Positions 1 through 7,355 of a DNA stretch of 25,174 nt are shown piece after piece. The stretch is taken from NCBI GenBank assembly GCA_026985385.1, contig JALSQM010000140.1, forward strand, positions 1 through 25,174. Reading direction: 5' to 3'. Source of the stretch: Acidilobaceae archaeon (GTDB taxonomy: Archaea > Thermoproteota > Thermoprotei_A > Sulfolobales > Acidilobaceae). The notes below the pieces were generated by a model. It ran no database searches. It saw only the letters and a program-made list of their open reading frames with translations, and was not told where the DNA came from. The translations under genes were made by a program, and so were the position numbers. Within the stretch, counting starts at the first letter, position 1, and the number at the start of each line of letters is the position of its first letter.

Positions 1-1
1 T

Positions 2-526
2 GTCGAGGCCGCCAGGGACGAGGCTGTATACGCCGCCTTCGGCCCCAGGGACTGGTACATGACACCCAACCTCTACTGGAGCCCCGGCATGGTTGCCCCC
101 CTCTACGTGCTGGGGAGGTACTGGACCAACTACTCCCCGACATTCCAGGAGCCCGAGGACTACGCTAGAACTAGCCTCCAAAGGGCCGCTAGGGAGTACG
201 CCGTCGATAACGCCGGCTTCTGCAGGTTCCACAGGGGCTGGCTGGAGAAGGTGATAGATAAGGCCTACGAGGCCCTAGGCTCCAGCGTTGACCCCGTGAG
301 CCACGCACTCAAGATGTACGCCCTCATAGGCGAGTACCGCAGGATGGCCGGCGCCCAGCCCCTGCCCTGGGAGTCCAGGAAGACCATGGACCTAGTTGCC
401 ACCATAGCAGCGGAGCTGCGGGTGAGCCCCTGGGCTGAGAGGATGGCCGAGGATAGAGGTGCCATCCTGGAGTGGTGGAGGAGGTTCGAGAGGGAGGTGG
501 AGAGGATCCTCCAGCAGAGCACGTAA
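2..526 (+). CDS. Aldehyde ferredoxin oxidoreductase family, C-terminal part (GAPOR-like), 5' truncated
   Basis: The reading frame is open from base 2 with no start needed, so this is the 3' end of a gene that begins before the window; the first in-frame ATG is at 59. The visible 174 residues resemble the C-terminal domain of tungsten-pterin aldehyde:ferredoxin oxidoreductases. The stretch around NAGFCRFHRGW is the expected Cys-containing segment near the cofactor and iron-sulfur cluster in this family, and the CRFHRGW wording reminds me most of glyceraldehyde-3-phosphate:ferredoxin oxidoreductase (GAPOR). That enzyme oxidises glyceraldehyde-3-phosphate to 3-phosphoglycerate with ferredoxin in the modified archaeal glycolysis, in the cytoplasm. 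The family call is fairly secure, the GAPOR subtype less so, because the N-terminal cofactor-binding domains lie outside the window. Stop TAA at 524-526; the next gene starts 34 bases later on the same strand. Confidence 0.7.
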   Translation, partial: VEAARDEAVYAAFGPRDWYMTPNLYWSPGMVAPLYVLGRYWTNYSPTFQEPEDYARTSLQRAAREYAVDNAGFCRFHRGWLEKVIDKAYEALGSSVDPVSHALKMYALIGEYRRMAGAQPLPWESRKTMDLVATIAAELRVSPWAERMAEDRGAILEWWRRFEREVERILQQST

Positions 527-560
527 TACCCCCCGGTAACCCCCTCCACATGGGGGGATC

Positions 561-1889
561 GTGCCGGGGCTAGGCGAGCTCGTCGCCAGGCTTAGAAGGC
601 TCGTGAAGGCCGACGGCGTCCACCTGGTCTTCAAGAGTAGGGAGGCGGAGGAGCTCTTCGACAGGGTTAGAGACGAGATAGTGAGGCTCGCAGTCGATGA
701 GGGGGAGGTTGAGAGGGCCCGCCTCTGGGCTTCCATCCTGGCCGAGGAGCTTAGGAGGGCTTCAAGCCTCCTCGGGGCTCTAGGCTGGAGTTACTCGAGG
801 GAACTCAGGAGCTTCCTGGAGGATCCCAGGCTCCACTTGAGGAAGAAGCTCTTCAACTACGTCTTCGACCTCGCGAGGGGCAGGCTCGGGGAGGACGAGG
901 TCATAAGAAGGGGGGCGGCGGCCGTTAGGACGAGCCTGAGGACCAACCTTAGGAGTATATACCAGGACTGGGTGCTCGCGGCACTCCTATCCCACCTGGG
1001 CTCCATGGGGGCCCGCCTCATCTACCCCGAGACCGGCGTCATACTACTCGAGAGGAGTGGGAGGCAGAGAAGCGGCTCCATACCGCCAAACGCCGTTGTT
1101 AGGCTCCCCTGGGGCGAGGTGAGCTTCTTCCTCGAGGCCCCCAGGCCCATAGGCTGGGAGGACACCGGCGACCTCGAGAGGAGCTGGAGGCTATACACCA
1201 TGCTGAGACCCGACATACTGGTCTACCCGGGCAGGGTTCTCGATATAGCTGCTCCGGATAGGGATCCGCCAATAATCAGGCCCCACACGATAATAGAGTG
1301 CAAGGAGCTCCCCGACTGGTACGAGCGCGTGAGGGACCTCAGGGGCCCCCTGGCCAAGCCTATGAGGGCCACCGAGTGGAGGGCCCGCTGGCTCCAGGGT
1401 CTCGAGGAGGGTCTAGCAGACATACTAGGCGTTGAGAGGAGGCGTATAGAGGACTTCGCCGAGGGCAGGGCTAGGACTCTGAGGGTGAGGGAGCCCAGGC
1501 TACTCCTACTCTACAAGGAGACCTTCAAGCCCGAGAGGTTCCACTTAGTATCAAGGGCCCCGCTACCCGCGGAGCTTAGGAGGGACCTGGAGTCTAACGG
1601 CATAATAGTACACGCCCCGGTCGAGATAGGGGACCGCGAGGCCCTGAGGAGCTTGGCGGCCGAGATAGCTGAGAGCGCCAAGCCAGCCGAGGATCCTAAA
1701 TCCATAGAGTACATTGTGGGCAAGGCGCTGGAGGAGGCATCAAAGGCCTACAGGAGGGGGGAGGACCCGGCTAGAGCACTCGGCCTTGCAATGCTGAGGT
1801 CGCTCGCCGAGATGGGAGTACCCACTGCTAGAGAGCTGCTGGTCTCCTATCTGAAAGAGGGTAGAGGTGAAGCGGAGGCCCACCACTAG
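561..1889 (+). CDS. Unknown protein with PD-(D/E)XK-like nuclease motif
   Basis: A 442-residue protein starting at GTG 561, preceded by a purine-rich GGGGGGA stretch. I do not recognise a named family. The N-terminal half is rich in charged helices (Arg/Glu/Leu). In the middle, RPDILVYPG is followed about 25 residues later by HTIIECKELPDWY. The order PD ... ExK with a hydrophobic strand before each part matches the core of the PD-(D/E)XK nuclease fold (Asp, then Glu-x-Lys). The C-terminal third is again helical and acidic. This suggests a DNA-cleaving or DNA-binding enzyme, but the motif alone is a weak predictor and could be chance. It lies just downstream of the oxidoreductase gene and may be cotranscribed with it; the next gene has its own promoter. 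Confidence 0.6.
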   Translation: MPGLGELVARLRRLVKADGVHLVFKSREAEELFDRVRDEIVRLAVDEGEVERARLWASILAEELRRASSLLGALGWSYSRELRSFLEDPRLHLRKKLFNYVFDLARGRLGEDEVIRRGAAAVRTSLRTNLRSIYQDWVLAALLSHLGSMGARLIYPETGVILLERSGRQRSGSIPPNAVVRLPWGEVSFFLEAPRPIGWEDTGDLERSWRLYTMLRPDILVYPGRVLDIAAPDRDPPIIRPHTIIECKELPDWYERVRDLRGPLAKPMRATEWRARWLQGLEEGLADILGVERRRIEDFAEGRARTLRVREPRLLLLYKETFKPERFHLVSRAPLPAELRRDLESNGIIVHAPVEIGDREALRSLAAEIAESAKPAEDPKSIEYIVGKALEEASKAYRRGEDPARALGLAMLRSLAEMGVPTARELLVSYLKEGRGEAEAHH

Positions 1890-1938
1890 TTCGGCTCCCA
1901 GCGGCTACGGGTTTCCCCGCCCTTCCCGGCGGGTACGG

Positions 1939-1983
1939 TTAAATACTGGGTAATGTGCACTGATCGACGGAGAGAGGTGCACC
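1939..1983 (+). promoter_or_regulatory. Promoter of ABC transporter operon with GTGCAC palindromes
   Basis: A TATA box, TTAAATA, lies at 1939-1945, putting transcription start near 1968. The palindrome GTGCAC occurs at 1955-1960, between TATA and the expected start, and again as GGTGCACC at 1976-1983. The same TTAAATA plus GTGCAC layout occurs upstream of hypB (6182-6204). A repressor site is an inference. Confidence 0.5.
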
Positions 1984-1987
1984 CACC

Positions 1988-3160
1988 TTGAATAGGGCTT
2001 CCACTTCCCTAGCAAAACTTCCCGCGGCAATAATCGTGGCTCTAATAGTCATAGGCATTGGGGCCTCCTACGCCCTCTACCACACCCGAACAGCTACAAG
2101 TGGCCAGGGAACCGTAACACCCAGCAATAGCAGGATAATAGTAGTAACCGACCTCCTCGGTAGGAGGGTAGCGGTAAAGCTCCCCGTGAGGAGGGTGGTC
2201 GCTGTAGGACCCGGCGCTTTGAGGCTCATAGTATACCTTAACGCCACCAAGTACGTTGTCGGTGTCGAGGCTGTGGAGAAGCTGTGGGATCCCGTGGGGA
2301 GAGTCTACATAATGGCGCACCCAGAGCTCAGGAGTCTACCCGTCATAAGCCCCGGGGGGCCCGGCAAGATGCCTGACGCAGAGGAGATAGTCAAGGTGAA
2401 GCCCGACGTGATATTTGTGACATTCCTCACACGCGAGGAGGCAGACGCCCTCCAAGAGAAGACGGGCGTGCCCGTCGTGTCGCTGGGAAGCCCGGTGCTG
2501 ACAAGCGTTGAGAGCCTCAACGACTTCTATAAGGCCCTCCGCCTAGCAGGCCTCATATTAGGCAGGGAGAGGAGGGCTGAGGAGCTGATAGCCTACACTA
2601 AGTCCCTCGTAAGCGATCTCCAGAGGAGGGTTGAGGGCGCTAAACTTAACTTGAGCGTGTACGTGGGCGGCATAGGCTATAGGGGGAGGAGGGGGATAAC
2701 GTCGACGTGGTGTCACTACCCCCTCTTCGCCATGCTCAACGTTGAAAGCGTCGTGGACGAGGCCGGCTGCAAGGGAGGGCACGTCGATGTCAGCAAGGAG
2801 TTCCTAGTAAGGTGGAACCCCGATGTAGTGTTCATAGACGAGAACGGCCTACAATTAATACTAATGGACTACTTGAAAGATAGAGGCTTCTATGAGTCCC
2901 TGAAGGCCTTTAGGGATGGAAGGGTCTACGGTATACTGCCCTTCAACTATTACGCTACAAACTACGAGTTAGCACTCGCGGACGCCTACTATATAGGGAA
3001 GATCCTGTTCCCCTCGAGGTTCGCCGATGTGAACCCTGTAGCTAAGGCCAACGAGATAATGAAGATGTTCGACGGGAAACCCCTCTACCAACAGCTGGCG
3101 AAGAGGTATGGGGGCTTCAAGCAGTTAAACCTAGCATCGCTAGCCGGAGGGGGCTCCTAG
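1988..3160 (+). CDS. ABC transporter substrate-binding protein (iron/metal-chelate class)
   Basis: A 390-residue binding protein of the helical-backbone class (periplasmic-binding protein 2 / FepB-BtuF family), here expected to sit outside the membrane. Start TTG 1988, with GAGAGG upstream. Residues about 12-30 are one hydrophobic segment (PAAIIVALIVIGIGASYAL), followed by a Thr/Ser/Gly-rich linker. No lipobox Cys is seen, so it is probably anchored by an uncleaved N-terminal helix, as is common in archaea. DLLGRRVAVKLPVRRVVAVGPGALRLI is the typical opening of the mature domain, and the NYYATNYELALADAYYIGKILFP segment near the C terminus matches binding proteins usually annotated as iron transporters. 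The substrate is not proven; iron-chelate, cobalamin or nickel-chelate are possible. The shared promoter layout with hypB favours nickel or another hydrogenase-related metal. First gene of an operon with permease and ATPase. Confidence 0.85.
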   Translation: MNRASTSLAKLPAAIIVALIVIGIGASYALYHTRTATSGQGTVTPSNSRIIVVTDLLGRRVAVKLPVRRVVAVGPGALRLIVYLNATKYVVGVEAVEKLWDPVGRVYIMAHPELRSLPVISPGGPGKMPDAEEIVKVKPDVIFVTFLTREEADALQEKTGVPVVSLGSPVLTSVESLNDFYKALRLAGLILGRERRAEELIAYTKSLVSDLQRRVEGAKLNLSVYVGGIGYRGRRGITSTWCHYPLFAMLNVESVVDEAGCKGGHVDVSKEFLVRWNPDVVFIDENGLQLILMDYLKDRGFYESLKAFRDGRVYGILPFNYYATNYELALADAYYIGKILFPSRFADVNPVAKANEIMKMFDGKPLYQQLAKRYGGFKQLNLASLAGGGS

Positions 3161-3164
3161 AGAG

Positions 3165-4211
3165 TTGCAGGCGAGCCGGAGGGCTAGCCGGGCATACCCC
3201 CTGCTCACGCTTGCCTCCCTAGCACTTCTAGCACTAGGCTTCCTCGTAGTCATCCTCATAGGCGACTACCCCCTCCCACCCTCGGTGCTGGCAGACCTGC
3301 TCCATGGACGTGTCCCGCTGATGTATAGGGAGGTGCTTAACATAAGGCTTACCAGAGCCCTTACAGGTCTTCTCGTAGGAGGCTCGCTGGCCCTAAGCGG
3401 AGCGGCCCTTCAAGCCATAACCAGGAACCCGCTAGCCTCCCCCTTCACCCTAGGAGTCTCCCAAGCAGCAGGCTTCGGAGCGGCCGCGGCCATAGTAGCG
3501 CTGGGAGCAGGCTCCTCAAGCGCGCCCCCAGCCGTTGTCCAGGTATTGAACCCCTACCTAATCTCCACAGCGGCCTTCGCCTCCGCCGTTATAGCTCTAG
3601 CCTTCATGTATGCTGTGAGCCTACGGGGAGGGATGACGCCCACCGCCGTCGTTCTAGCCGGCGTTGCCGTCGGCTTCCTCTTCCAAGCATTAACGATGCT
3701 TGTAGAGTACGTGGCTCCGAGCGAGGTGCTAGTCGCGGAGGCGCTCTTCTGGATGTTCGGCGACATATCTAGAACCACGTGGACCGAGGTAGGGCTAATA
3801 CTAGTCGTCACCGTCATCTTATACATCGCCCTCAGGCTGAGGTGGATGCATCTCAACGCCGTGCTCTTAGGCGATGAGACCGCTTATAGCCTCGGCGTGG
3901 AGTTGAGGAGGTTCAGGGGCTTAGTCATAGCGCTGACCGCCCTAGCTACCGCTGTCGACGTCTCATTTGTCGGTGTGATAGGCTTCATAGGATTGATAGC
4001 TCCTCATATAGCGAGGCTACTCGTAGGGAGGAACTATAGGCTCCTGCTCCCCCTATCATTCTCCATTGGGTCATGCCTCCTACTGCTAGCTGATGAAGCG
4101 GGCAGGCTCATACTAAAGCCTAACACCCTCCCAGTAGGCGTCACCATATCCCTGATCGGGGCCCCCCTCCTCGTGGTCCTACTTAGGCGTGGTGGAGAGC
4201 ATGGATGGTAG
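3165..4211 (+). CDS. ABC transporter permease, FecCD family
   Basis: A 348-residue polytopic membrane protein, the usual length for FecCD/BtuC permeases, with about nine to ten hydrophobic segments. The N-terminal third contains GAALQAITRNPLASPFTLGV, the signature of the family (Q, RNPLA.P..LG). Near the C terminus FIGLIAPHIARLLVG is the cytoplasmic coupling segment that contacts the ATPase, followed by the typical LLLADEAGRL stretch. Start TTG 3165 is four bases after the stop of the binding-protein gene, with GGAGGGG a little upstream. It overlaps the ATPase gene by 11 bases, so the two are translationally coupled. It forms the translocation channel for the substrate captured by the upstream binding protein. 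Confidence 0.92.
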   Translation: MQASRRASRAYPLLTLASLALLALGFLVVILIGDYPLPPSVLADLLHGRVPLMYREVLNIRLTRALTGLLVGGSLALSGAALQAITRNPLASPFTLGVSQAAGFGAAAAIVALGAGSSSAPPAVVQVLNPYLISTAAFASAVIALAFMYAVSLRGGMTPTAVVLAGVAVGFLFQALTMLVEYVAPSEVLVAEALFWMFGDISRTTWTEVGLILVVTVILYIALRLRWMHLNAVLLGDETAYSLGVELRRFRGLVIALTALATAVDVSFVGVIGFIGLIAPHIARLLVGRNYRLLLPLSFSIGSCLLLLADEAGRLILKPNTLPVGVTISLIGAPLLVVLLRRGGEHGW

Positions 4212-5022
4212 ATCCTTGGAGGGCCAGGGCGGTGGGGAGGGCCTAGAGGTTGAGGATCTCGCCTGTAGCTACGATGGTAGGAGGACGGTCGTTGAGGGGG
4301 TCTCATTCAAGGCCAGGCCTGGAGGGATAACCCTGCTCCTAGGCCCCATAGCCAGCGGTAAAACCACGATACTGAGGTGCATAGCCGGTGTACTGAGGCC
4401 CTCTAGGGGGAGGATAAGGCTTGGATCCATGGATCTGCAGCGTATGAGGCAGAGGGAGCGGGCCAGGCTAATCGCATACGTGCCCCAGCAGGTGAGCCTG
4501 GCTGACATCTACGTGATAGACGCCGTGCTCCTAGGGAGGCTACCCCACCTAGGCCTGACAGGCCCCGGCGACCGGGACTATGAGGCTGCTTGGAGGGCCC
4601 TGAGGACCCTAGGCATAGAGGAGCTGGCCTATAGGAGGCTCCCCGAGCTTAGTGGCGGGCAGCTACGGTTGGTCGCCATAGCCCGGGCGCTCGCCCAGGA
4701 CCCCCTTGTCCTCCTACTCGACGAGCCTACAAGCAACCTAGATATAGCCACGAAGGTGCGCCTCCTCCGGTTGATTAGGAGGATAACCGTTGAGAGGGGG
4801 CTCATAACTGTGGCGTCGACCCATGATGTCGTAGTCGGCCTCCGCTACAGTGACGAGGTTGTACTCGTCAAGAACGGTAGACCACGAGCGGTGGGCCCCC
4901 CCGAGTCCATTGGCGTGGATAGGATCTCGGACACATACGGTATTGGGGTGGAGATGCTATGGAGGGATGGAAAGCCCCTGGTAATCCCTGTCCCAGAGGA
5001 GGACTCGAGGAAGCCGGGGTGA
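4201..5022 (+). CDS. ABC transporter ATP-binding protein (FecE/BtuD type)
   Basis: An ATPase that powers the FecCD-type permease at the cytoplasmic face. Motifs in order: Walker A GPIASGKT, Q-loop in YVPQQVSLAD, ABC signature LSGGQLRLVAIARAL, Walker B LVLLLDEPTSNLD and the H-loop STHD. All catalytic residues are present. I prefer ATG 4201 (273 residues), preceded by GGTGGAG with four-base spacing; an in-frame GTG at 4189 would add four residues. The start lies inside the end of the permease gene. The stop TGA at 5020-5022 overlaps the GTG start of the next gene in a GTGA overlap. Confidence 0.93.
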   Translation: MDGRSLEGQGGGEGLEVEDLACSYDGRRTVVEGVSFKARPGGITLLLGPIASGKTTILRCIAGVLRPSRGRIRLGSMDLQRMRQRERARLIAYVPQQVSLADIYVIDAVLLGRLPHLGLTGPGDRDYEAAWRALRTLGIEELAYRRLPELSGGQLRLVAIARALAQDPLVLLLDEPTSNLDIATKVRLLRLIRRITVERGLITVASTHDVVVGLRYSDEVVLVKNGRPRAVGPPESIGVDRISDTYGIGVEMLWRDGKPLVIPVPEEDSRKPG

Positions 5023-5483
5023 GCGGCTGGGGAGGGAGCGCGATTACCCTCACGCCCATAGGCCGCGTTGTTAGGGAGGAGAAGAGGCTCGCCCCGTTCG
5101 GCGACGCTTACAGCGTCTACGCCTACGACGAGGAGCTGCGTAGCCGCGAGGCGCTCATCTACATATACGCCCCCTACAGGGGGGCCCTCCTAGGGCTTAG
5201 GCCGGGAATGCTGGTATGGATACTATGGTATGCCCACCTCTCACCCAGGCCCCGCTCCCTGCTAGTGCACCCCTACGGGGATCCCAGGAGGCCCCTCAGG
5301 GGGATCTTCGCCACTAGGAGCCCCGTGAGACCGAACAACATCATGCTATCACTCACTCGGATCACGAGACTCGTGGACTGCGGCTTCCTAGTCAAGGGGT
5401 TGGACGCCGTCGACGGGAGCCCCGTTATAGACGTTAAACCGTATAGTGAGGGCCTGGACTCCCCCGAGTCTGTGCCCGGCTAG
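5019..5483 (+). CDS. TrmO-like tRNA methyltransferase (TsaA/UPF0066 family)
   Basis: A 154-residue protein of the TrmO/TsaA beta-barrel family, whose studied bacterial member uses S-adenosylmethionine to methylate t6A next to the anticodon of tRNA-Thr. The start is taken as GTG 5019, which overlaps the ATPase stop (GTGA) and leads directly into ITLTPIGRV, the usual N terminus; an ATG at 4959 would add an unlikely tail. Family motifs are the central GDPRRPLRGIFATRSPVRPN and the C-terminal KGLDAVDGSPVIDVKPY. The normally conserved RPNPIG reads RPNNIM here, a departure in the substrate pocket region. Its place in a metal-transporter operon is unexplained; the role in this organism is inferred only from family. 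Confidence 0.82.
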   Translation: MSGWGGSAITLTPIGRVVREEKRLAPFGDAYSVYAYDEELRSREALIYIYAPYRGALLGLRPGMLVWILWYAHLSPRPRSLLVHPYGDPRRPLRGIFATRSPVRPNNIMLSLTRITRLVDCGFLVKGLDAVDGSPVIDVKPYSEGLDSPESVPG

Positions 5484-5494
5484 GGGCTTGAGAG

Positions 5495-5899
5495 ATGCGC
5501 GCCATGCTGTTGAGGAGCGCCTACCTAAAGCTGGAGGCGGCGGAGAGCCTGGCAGGTAGGGGGCTCTTCGAGGCCTCTCTCCTGCATCTAGCATCTGCTC
5601 TCAGACTCCTCATATCGGCGCTGCTGGATCTCGTAGGGTTGGAGCCTCATTCCTGTAGCCTTGCTGGTTCTCTATCCTTGATAGTGCGTAGATGGAGAAG
5701 TCTCGGCCTCCAAGCCTGGTCGGAGCGCCTATTAGAGATTAGCAAGAGGTACCGTGCTATACTCGTATGCCTCGACTCCCTACAGCATAGTGGCGTCGCC
5801 ACCCCTGGTTGTGGCCCTCCGGAGGAGCTGTATAGAGGGGGGATCCAAGTGTTCCAGGAGCTACTCGGCATCTACAGGGATCTAGCTGGGGGCCGATGA
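5495..5899 (+). CDS. HEPN-like all-helical protein
   Basis: A 134-residue, almost entirely helical protein, last gene of the plus-strand transporter run, 11 bases after the TrmO-like gene. The N-terminal part, with Lys-Leu-Glu-Ala-Ala-Glu-Ser followed by GLFEASLLHLASALRLLI, follows the pattern of HEPN domains (helix with A-E-x-L, then a hydrophobic helix with His). I do not find the Rx4-6H ribonuclease motif, and no adjacent nucleotidyltransferase (MNT) partner is present, so a toxin-antitoxin role is not supported. It could be a small-RNA or nucleotide-binding HEPN protein, or an unrelated helical bundle. Its 3' end overlaps the convergent small membrane protein gene by 18 bases. Confidence 0.55.
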   Translation: MRAMLLRSAYLKLEAAESLAGRGLFEASLLHLASALRLLISALLDLVGLEPHSCSLAGSLSLIVRRWRSLGLQAWSERLLEISKRYRAILVCLDSLQHSGVATPGCGPPEELYRGGIQVFQELLGIYRDLAGGR

Positions 5900-6148
5900 T
5901 CTCCTCTGGTAAAGAATCCCTATCCCCAGTACGATGAACGACACCGGTATGGCTCCTAGAACGACTAAGAGTGCCCTATGCCAGAAGTTGGCGCTACACG
6001 TATCCAGAGGCCAGGGGCAACCTCCATTGCAGAGGTGGGTGTTCGCTATAGAGGATATTATGAGGAAGCCTCCCCCGATGAAGACGGCGAGCATCCATGA
6101 AGCTATGATTATCTTAGCCGCCTCCCCGGGAGTGTAGATCGAGCCCAC
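5882..6148 (-). CDS. Small two-helix membrane protein with Cys/His-rich loop
   Basis: An 88-residue protein starting at GTG 6148, with GGGAAG upstream. Two strongly hydrophobic segments (about residues 10-32 and 58-80) flank a loop HLCNGGCPWPLDTCSANFWH containing three Cys and two His; the C terminus ends YQRRSSAPS. By the positive-inside rule the C terminus is cytoplasmic, which puts the loop outside. The gene diverges from hypB, and the AT-rich element at 6181-6190 can serve both directions (TATTTAAG on this strand). I do not recognise a family. The loop could hold a metal or form a disulfide, and the position next to hypB hints at a metal-related role, but this is inference. It overlaps the HEPN-like gene end by 18 bases. 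Confidence 0.6.
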   Translation of the reverse strand: MGSIYTPGEAAKIIIASWMLAVFIGGGFLIISSIANTHLCNGGCPWPLDTCSANFWHRALLVVLGAIPVSFIVLGIGILYQRRSSAPS

Positions 6149-6181
6149 GCTCTTCCCTTCACCGCATACTCCGAGGTAGAC

Positions 6182-6217
6182 TTAAATACATTGAGGGTGC
6201 ACCCCGCCTAGGTGGAG
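6182..6217 (+). promoter_or_regulatory. hypB promoter with GGGTGCACCC palindrome and RBS
   Basis: TATA box TTAAATA at 6182-6188 is followed at 6195-6204 by the perfect 10-bp palindrome GGGTGCACCC. The ribosome binding site GGTGGAG is at 6211-6217, directly before GTG 6219, so the transcript leader is very short. The palindrome lies between TATA and the expected start, the usual site for an archaeal repressor. Confidence 0.5.
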
Positions 6218-6218
6218 G

Positions 6219-6920
6219 GTGCGCGGAGTGGTTAAGAGGGTGGAGTTCGTAGCTAAGGATATAATAGCTGAAAACGAGAGGCTCGCCGCGAAGCTTAGAA
6301 GTCTCTACGACGAGCTCGGAGTTAAAGTATTAGAGTTCCTCGGCGGGCCAGGTAGCGGTAAGACCCTTGTGATAGAGAGGCTCCTAGAGCTGATGACAAA
6401 GGACGTAGACCCCTCCAGCATAGTCTACATAGGGGGGGATGTAGCTACGAGCCTCGACGCCGAACGTATCGCTAAATATGGGGTTAAGACTATCCAGATA
6501 AACACTGGGGGGACGTGCCACCTCGAGGTGCCCCATATCGAGGAGGCGATCAAAGCCTTGGGCGGCCCCCAGGAGCTCTCCAAGGCCCGCATAATGATTA
6601 TAGAGAATGTAGGTAACATTATTTGCCCCTTTAACTTCCCCCTGGGAGCGCACCTCAGGATAATGGTAGCCGATGTAGCGGAGGGGGAGGATAAGTTCGT
6701 GAAGCACCCCCTCAGCACTATGGTCAGCGATTTAATAGTCATAAATAAAATCGATATAGCGGATGCCATGGGGGTAAATGTGGACAAGATGATTGAGGAT
6801 GCTAAAAGAATAAACCCGAGGGCCCCAGTTGTGCTGGTAAGCGCTAAAAAGGGCCTAGGGATAGGGAAGCTATACAGGCTAATACTCGACATGCTAGGGG
6901 AGGAAGCCCCTAATGCATGA
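6219..6920 (+). CDS. hypB: Hydrogenase nickel incorporation GTPase HypB
   Basis: A 233-residue SIMIBI-class GTPase that works with HypA to load nickel into the [NiFe]-hydrogenase large subunit in the cytoplasm. P-loop GGPGSGKT is at residues 42-49, followed by GGDVATSLDAERI (switch region), TGGTCHLEVPHI (the conserved Cys-His metal site of the GTPase domain), IENVGNIICPFNFPLG, AEGEDKFVKHP and NKID (guanine specificity). There is no N-terminal CxxCGC or His-rich stretch, as is usual for archaeal HypB, so nickel storage is unlikely. Start GTG 6219 has GGTGGAG just upstream. The gene overlaps hypA by eight bases (ATG 6913 within the HypB end), so the two are coupled. Confidence 0.96.
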   Translation: MRGVVKRVEFVAKDIIAENERLAAKLRSLYDELGVKVLEFLGGPGSGKTLVIERLLELMTKDVDPSSIVYIGGDVATSLDAERIAKYGVKTIQINTGGTCHLEVPHIEEAIKALGGPQELSKARIMIIENVGNIICPFNFPLGAHLRIMVADVAEGEDKFVKHPLSTMVSDLIVINKIDIADAMGVNVDKMIEDAKRINPRAPVVLVSAKKGLGIGKLYRLILDMLGEEAPNA

Positions 6921-7338
6921 GACAAGCATAGCACTTGCCATACTATCGGCTGTCGAGGAGAAGTTTAGATCCCTGCCGGGAGCCAGGCGTGTCACCGCAA
7001 TTAACCTACGCATTGGGCTCCTGAGCCTCGTAGACGTTGAGAGCCTACGCTTCGCACTCCAAGTGGCCTCGCGGGGCACACCTGCTGAAGGCGCCGAGGT
7101 TAACATAACTCTAGAGCCCCCACTCTTCAAGTGCCGCGAGTGCGGCCACACATGGGAGGTCCCCATAGAGGAGCTGAAGAAGGTGGCCGAGGAGCTAGGC
7201 CTCCTATCCGCTATGCACATCTACCCTGACGTCATACTCGGGTACCTTAAATGCCCCCGATGCGGCTCCACTAATATAGAGATAATTCGCGGTAAAGGCG
7301 TTGTACTGGAGTCAATCGAGGTAGACACAGAGGAGTAG
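6913..7338 (+). CDS. hypA: Hydrogenase nickel incorporation protein HypA
   Basis: A 141-residue nickel metallochaperone. The N terminus is MHETS, giving the His2 nickel ligand with the following Glu. The zinc site is made of CRECG (C74, C77) and CPRCG (C114, C117), with about 36 residues between the pairs. That longer spacer is the archaeal form of HypA and contrasts with the short loop in bacteria. It overlaps the hypB stop by eight bases, an arrangement expected for partners that form a complex. It passes nickel to the large subunit after HypC/D/E/F have placed the iron group. Confidence 0.96.
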   Translation: MHETSIALAILSAVEEKFRSLPGARRVTAINLRIGLLSLVDVESLRFALQVASRGTPAEGAEVNITLEPPLFKCRECGHTWEVPIEELKKVAEELGLLSAMHIYPDVILGYLKCPRCGSTNIEIIRGKGVVLESIEVDTEE

Positions 7339-7355
7339 GGGGTGATGCGGGTCTG

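Noticed and set aside
4959..5018. ATG 4959 as start of the TrmO-like gene
   Set aside because: It would lie well inside the ATPase gene and add a tail foreign to the family; GTG 5019 overlaps the ATPase stop by GTGA.
5495..5899. HEPN-MNT toxin-antitoxin pair
   Set aside because: There is no nucleotidyltransferase partner next to it and no Rx4-6H motif.
6425..6934. 169-codon minus-strand open frame
   Set aside because: It is antisense to hypB and hypA; its Ser/Leu-rich composition is typical of a shadow frame.
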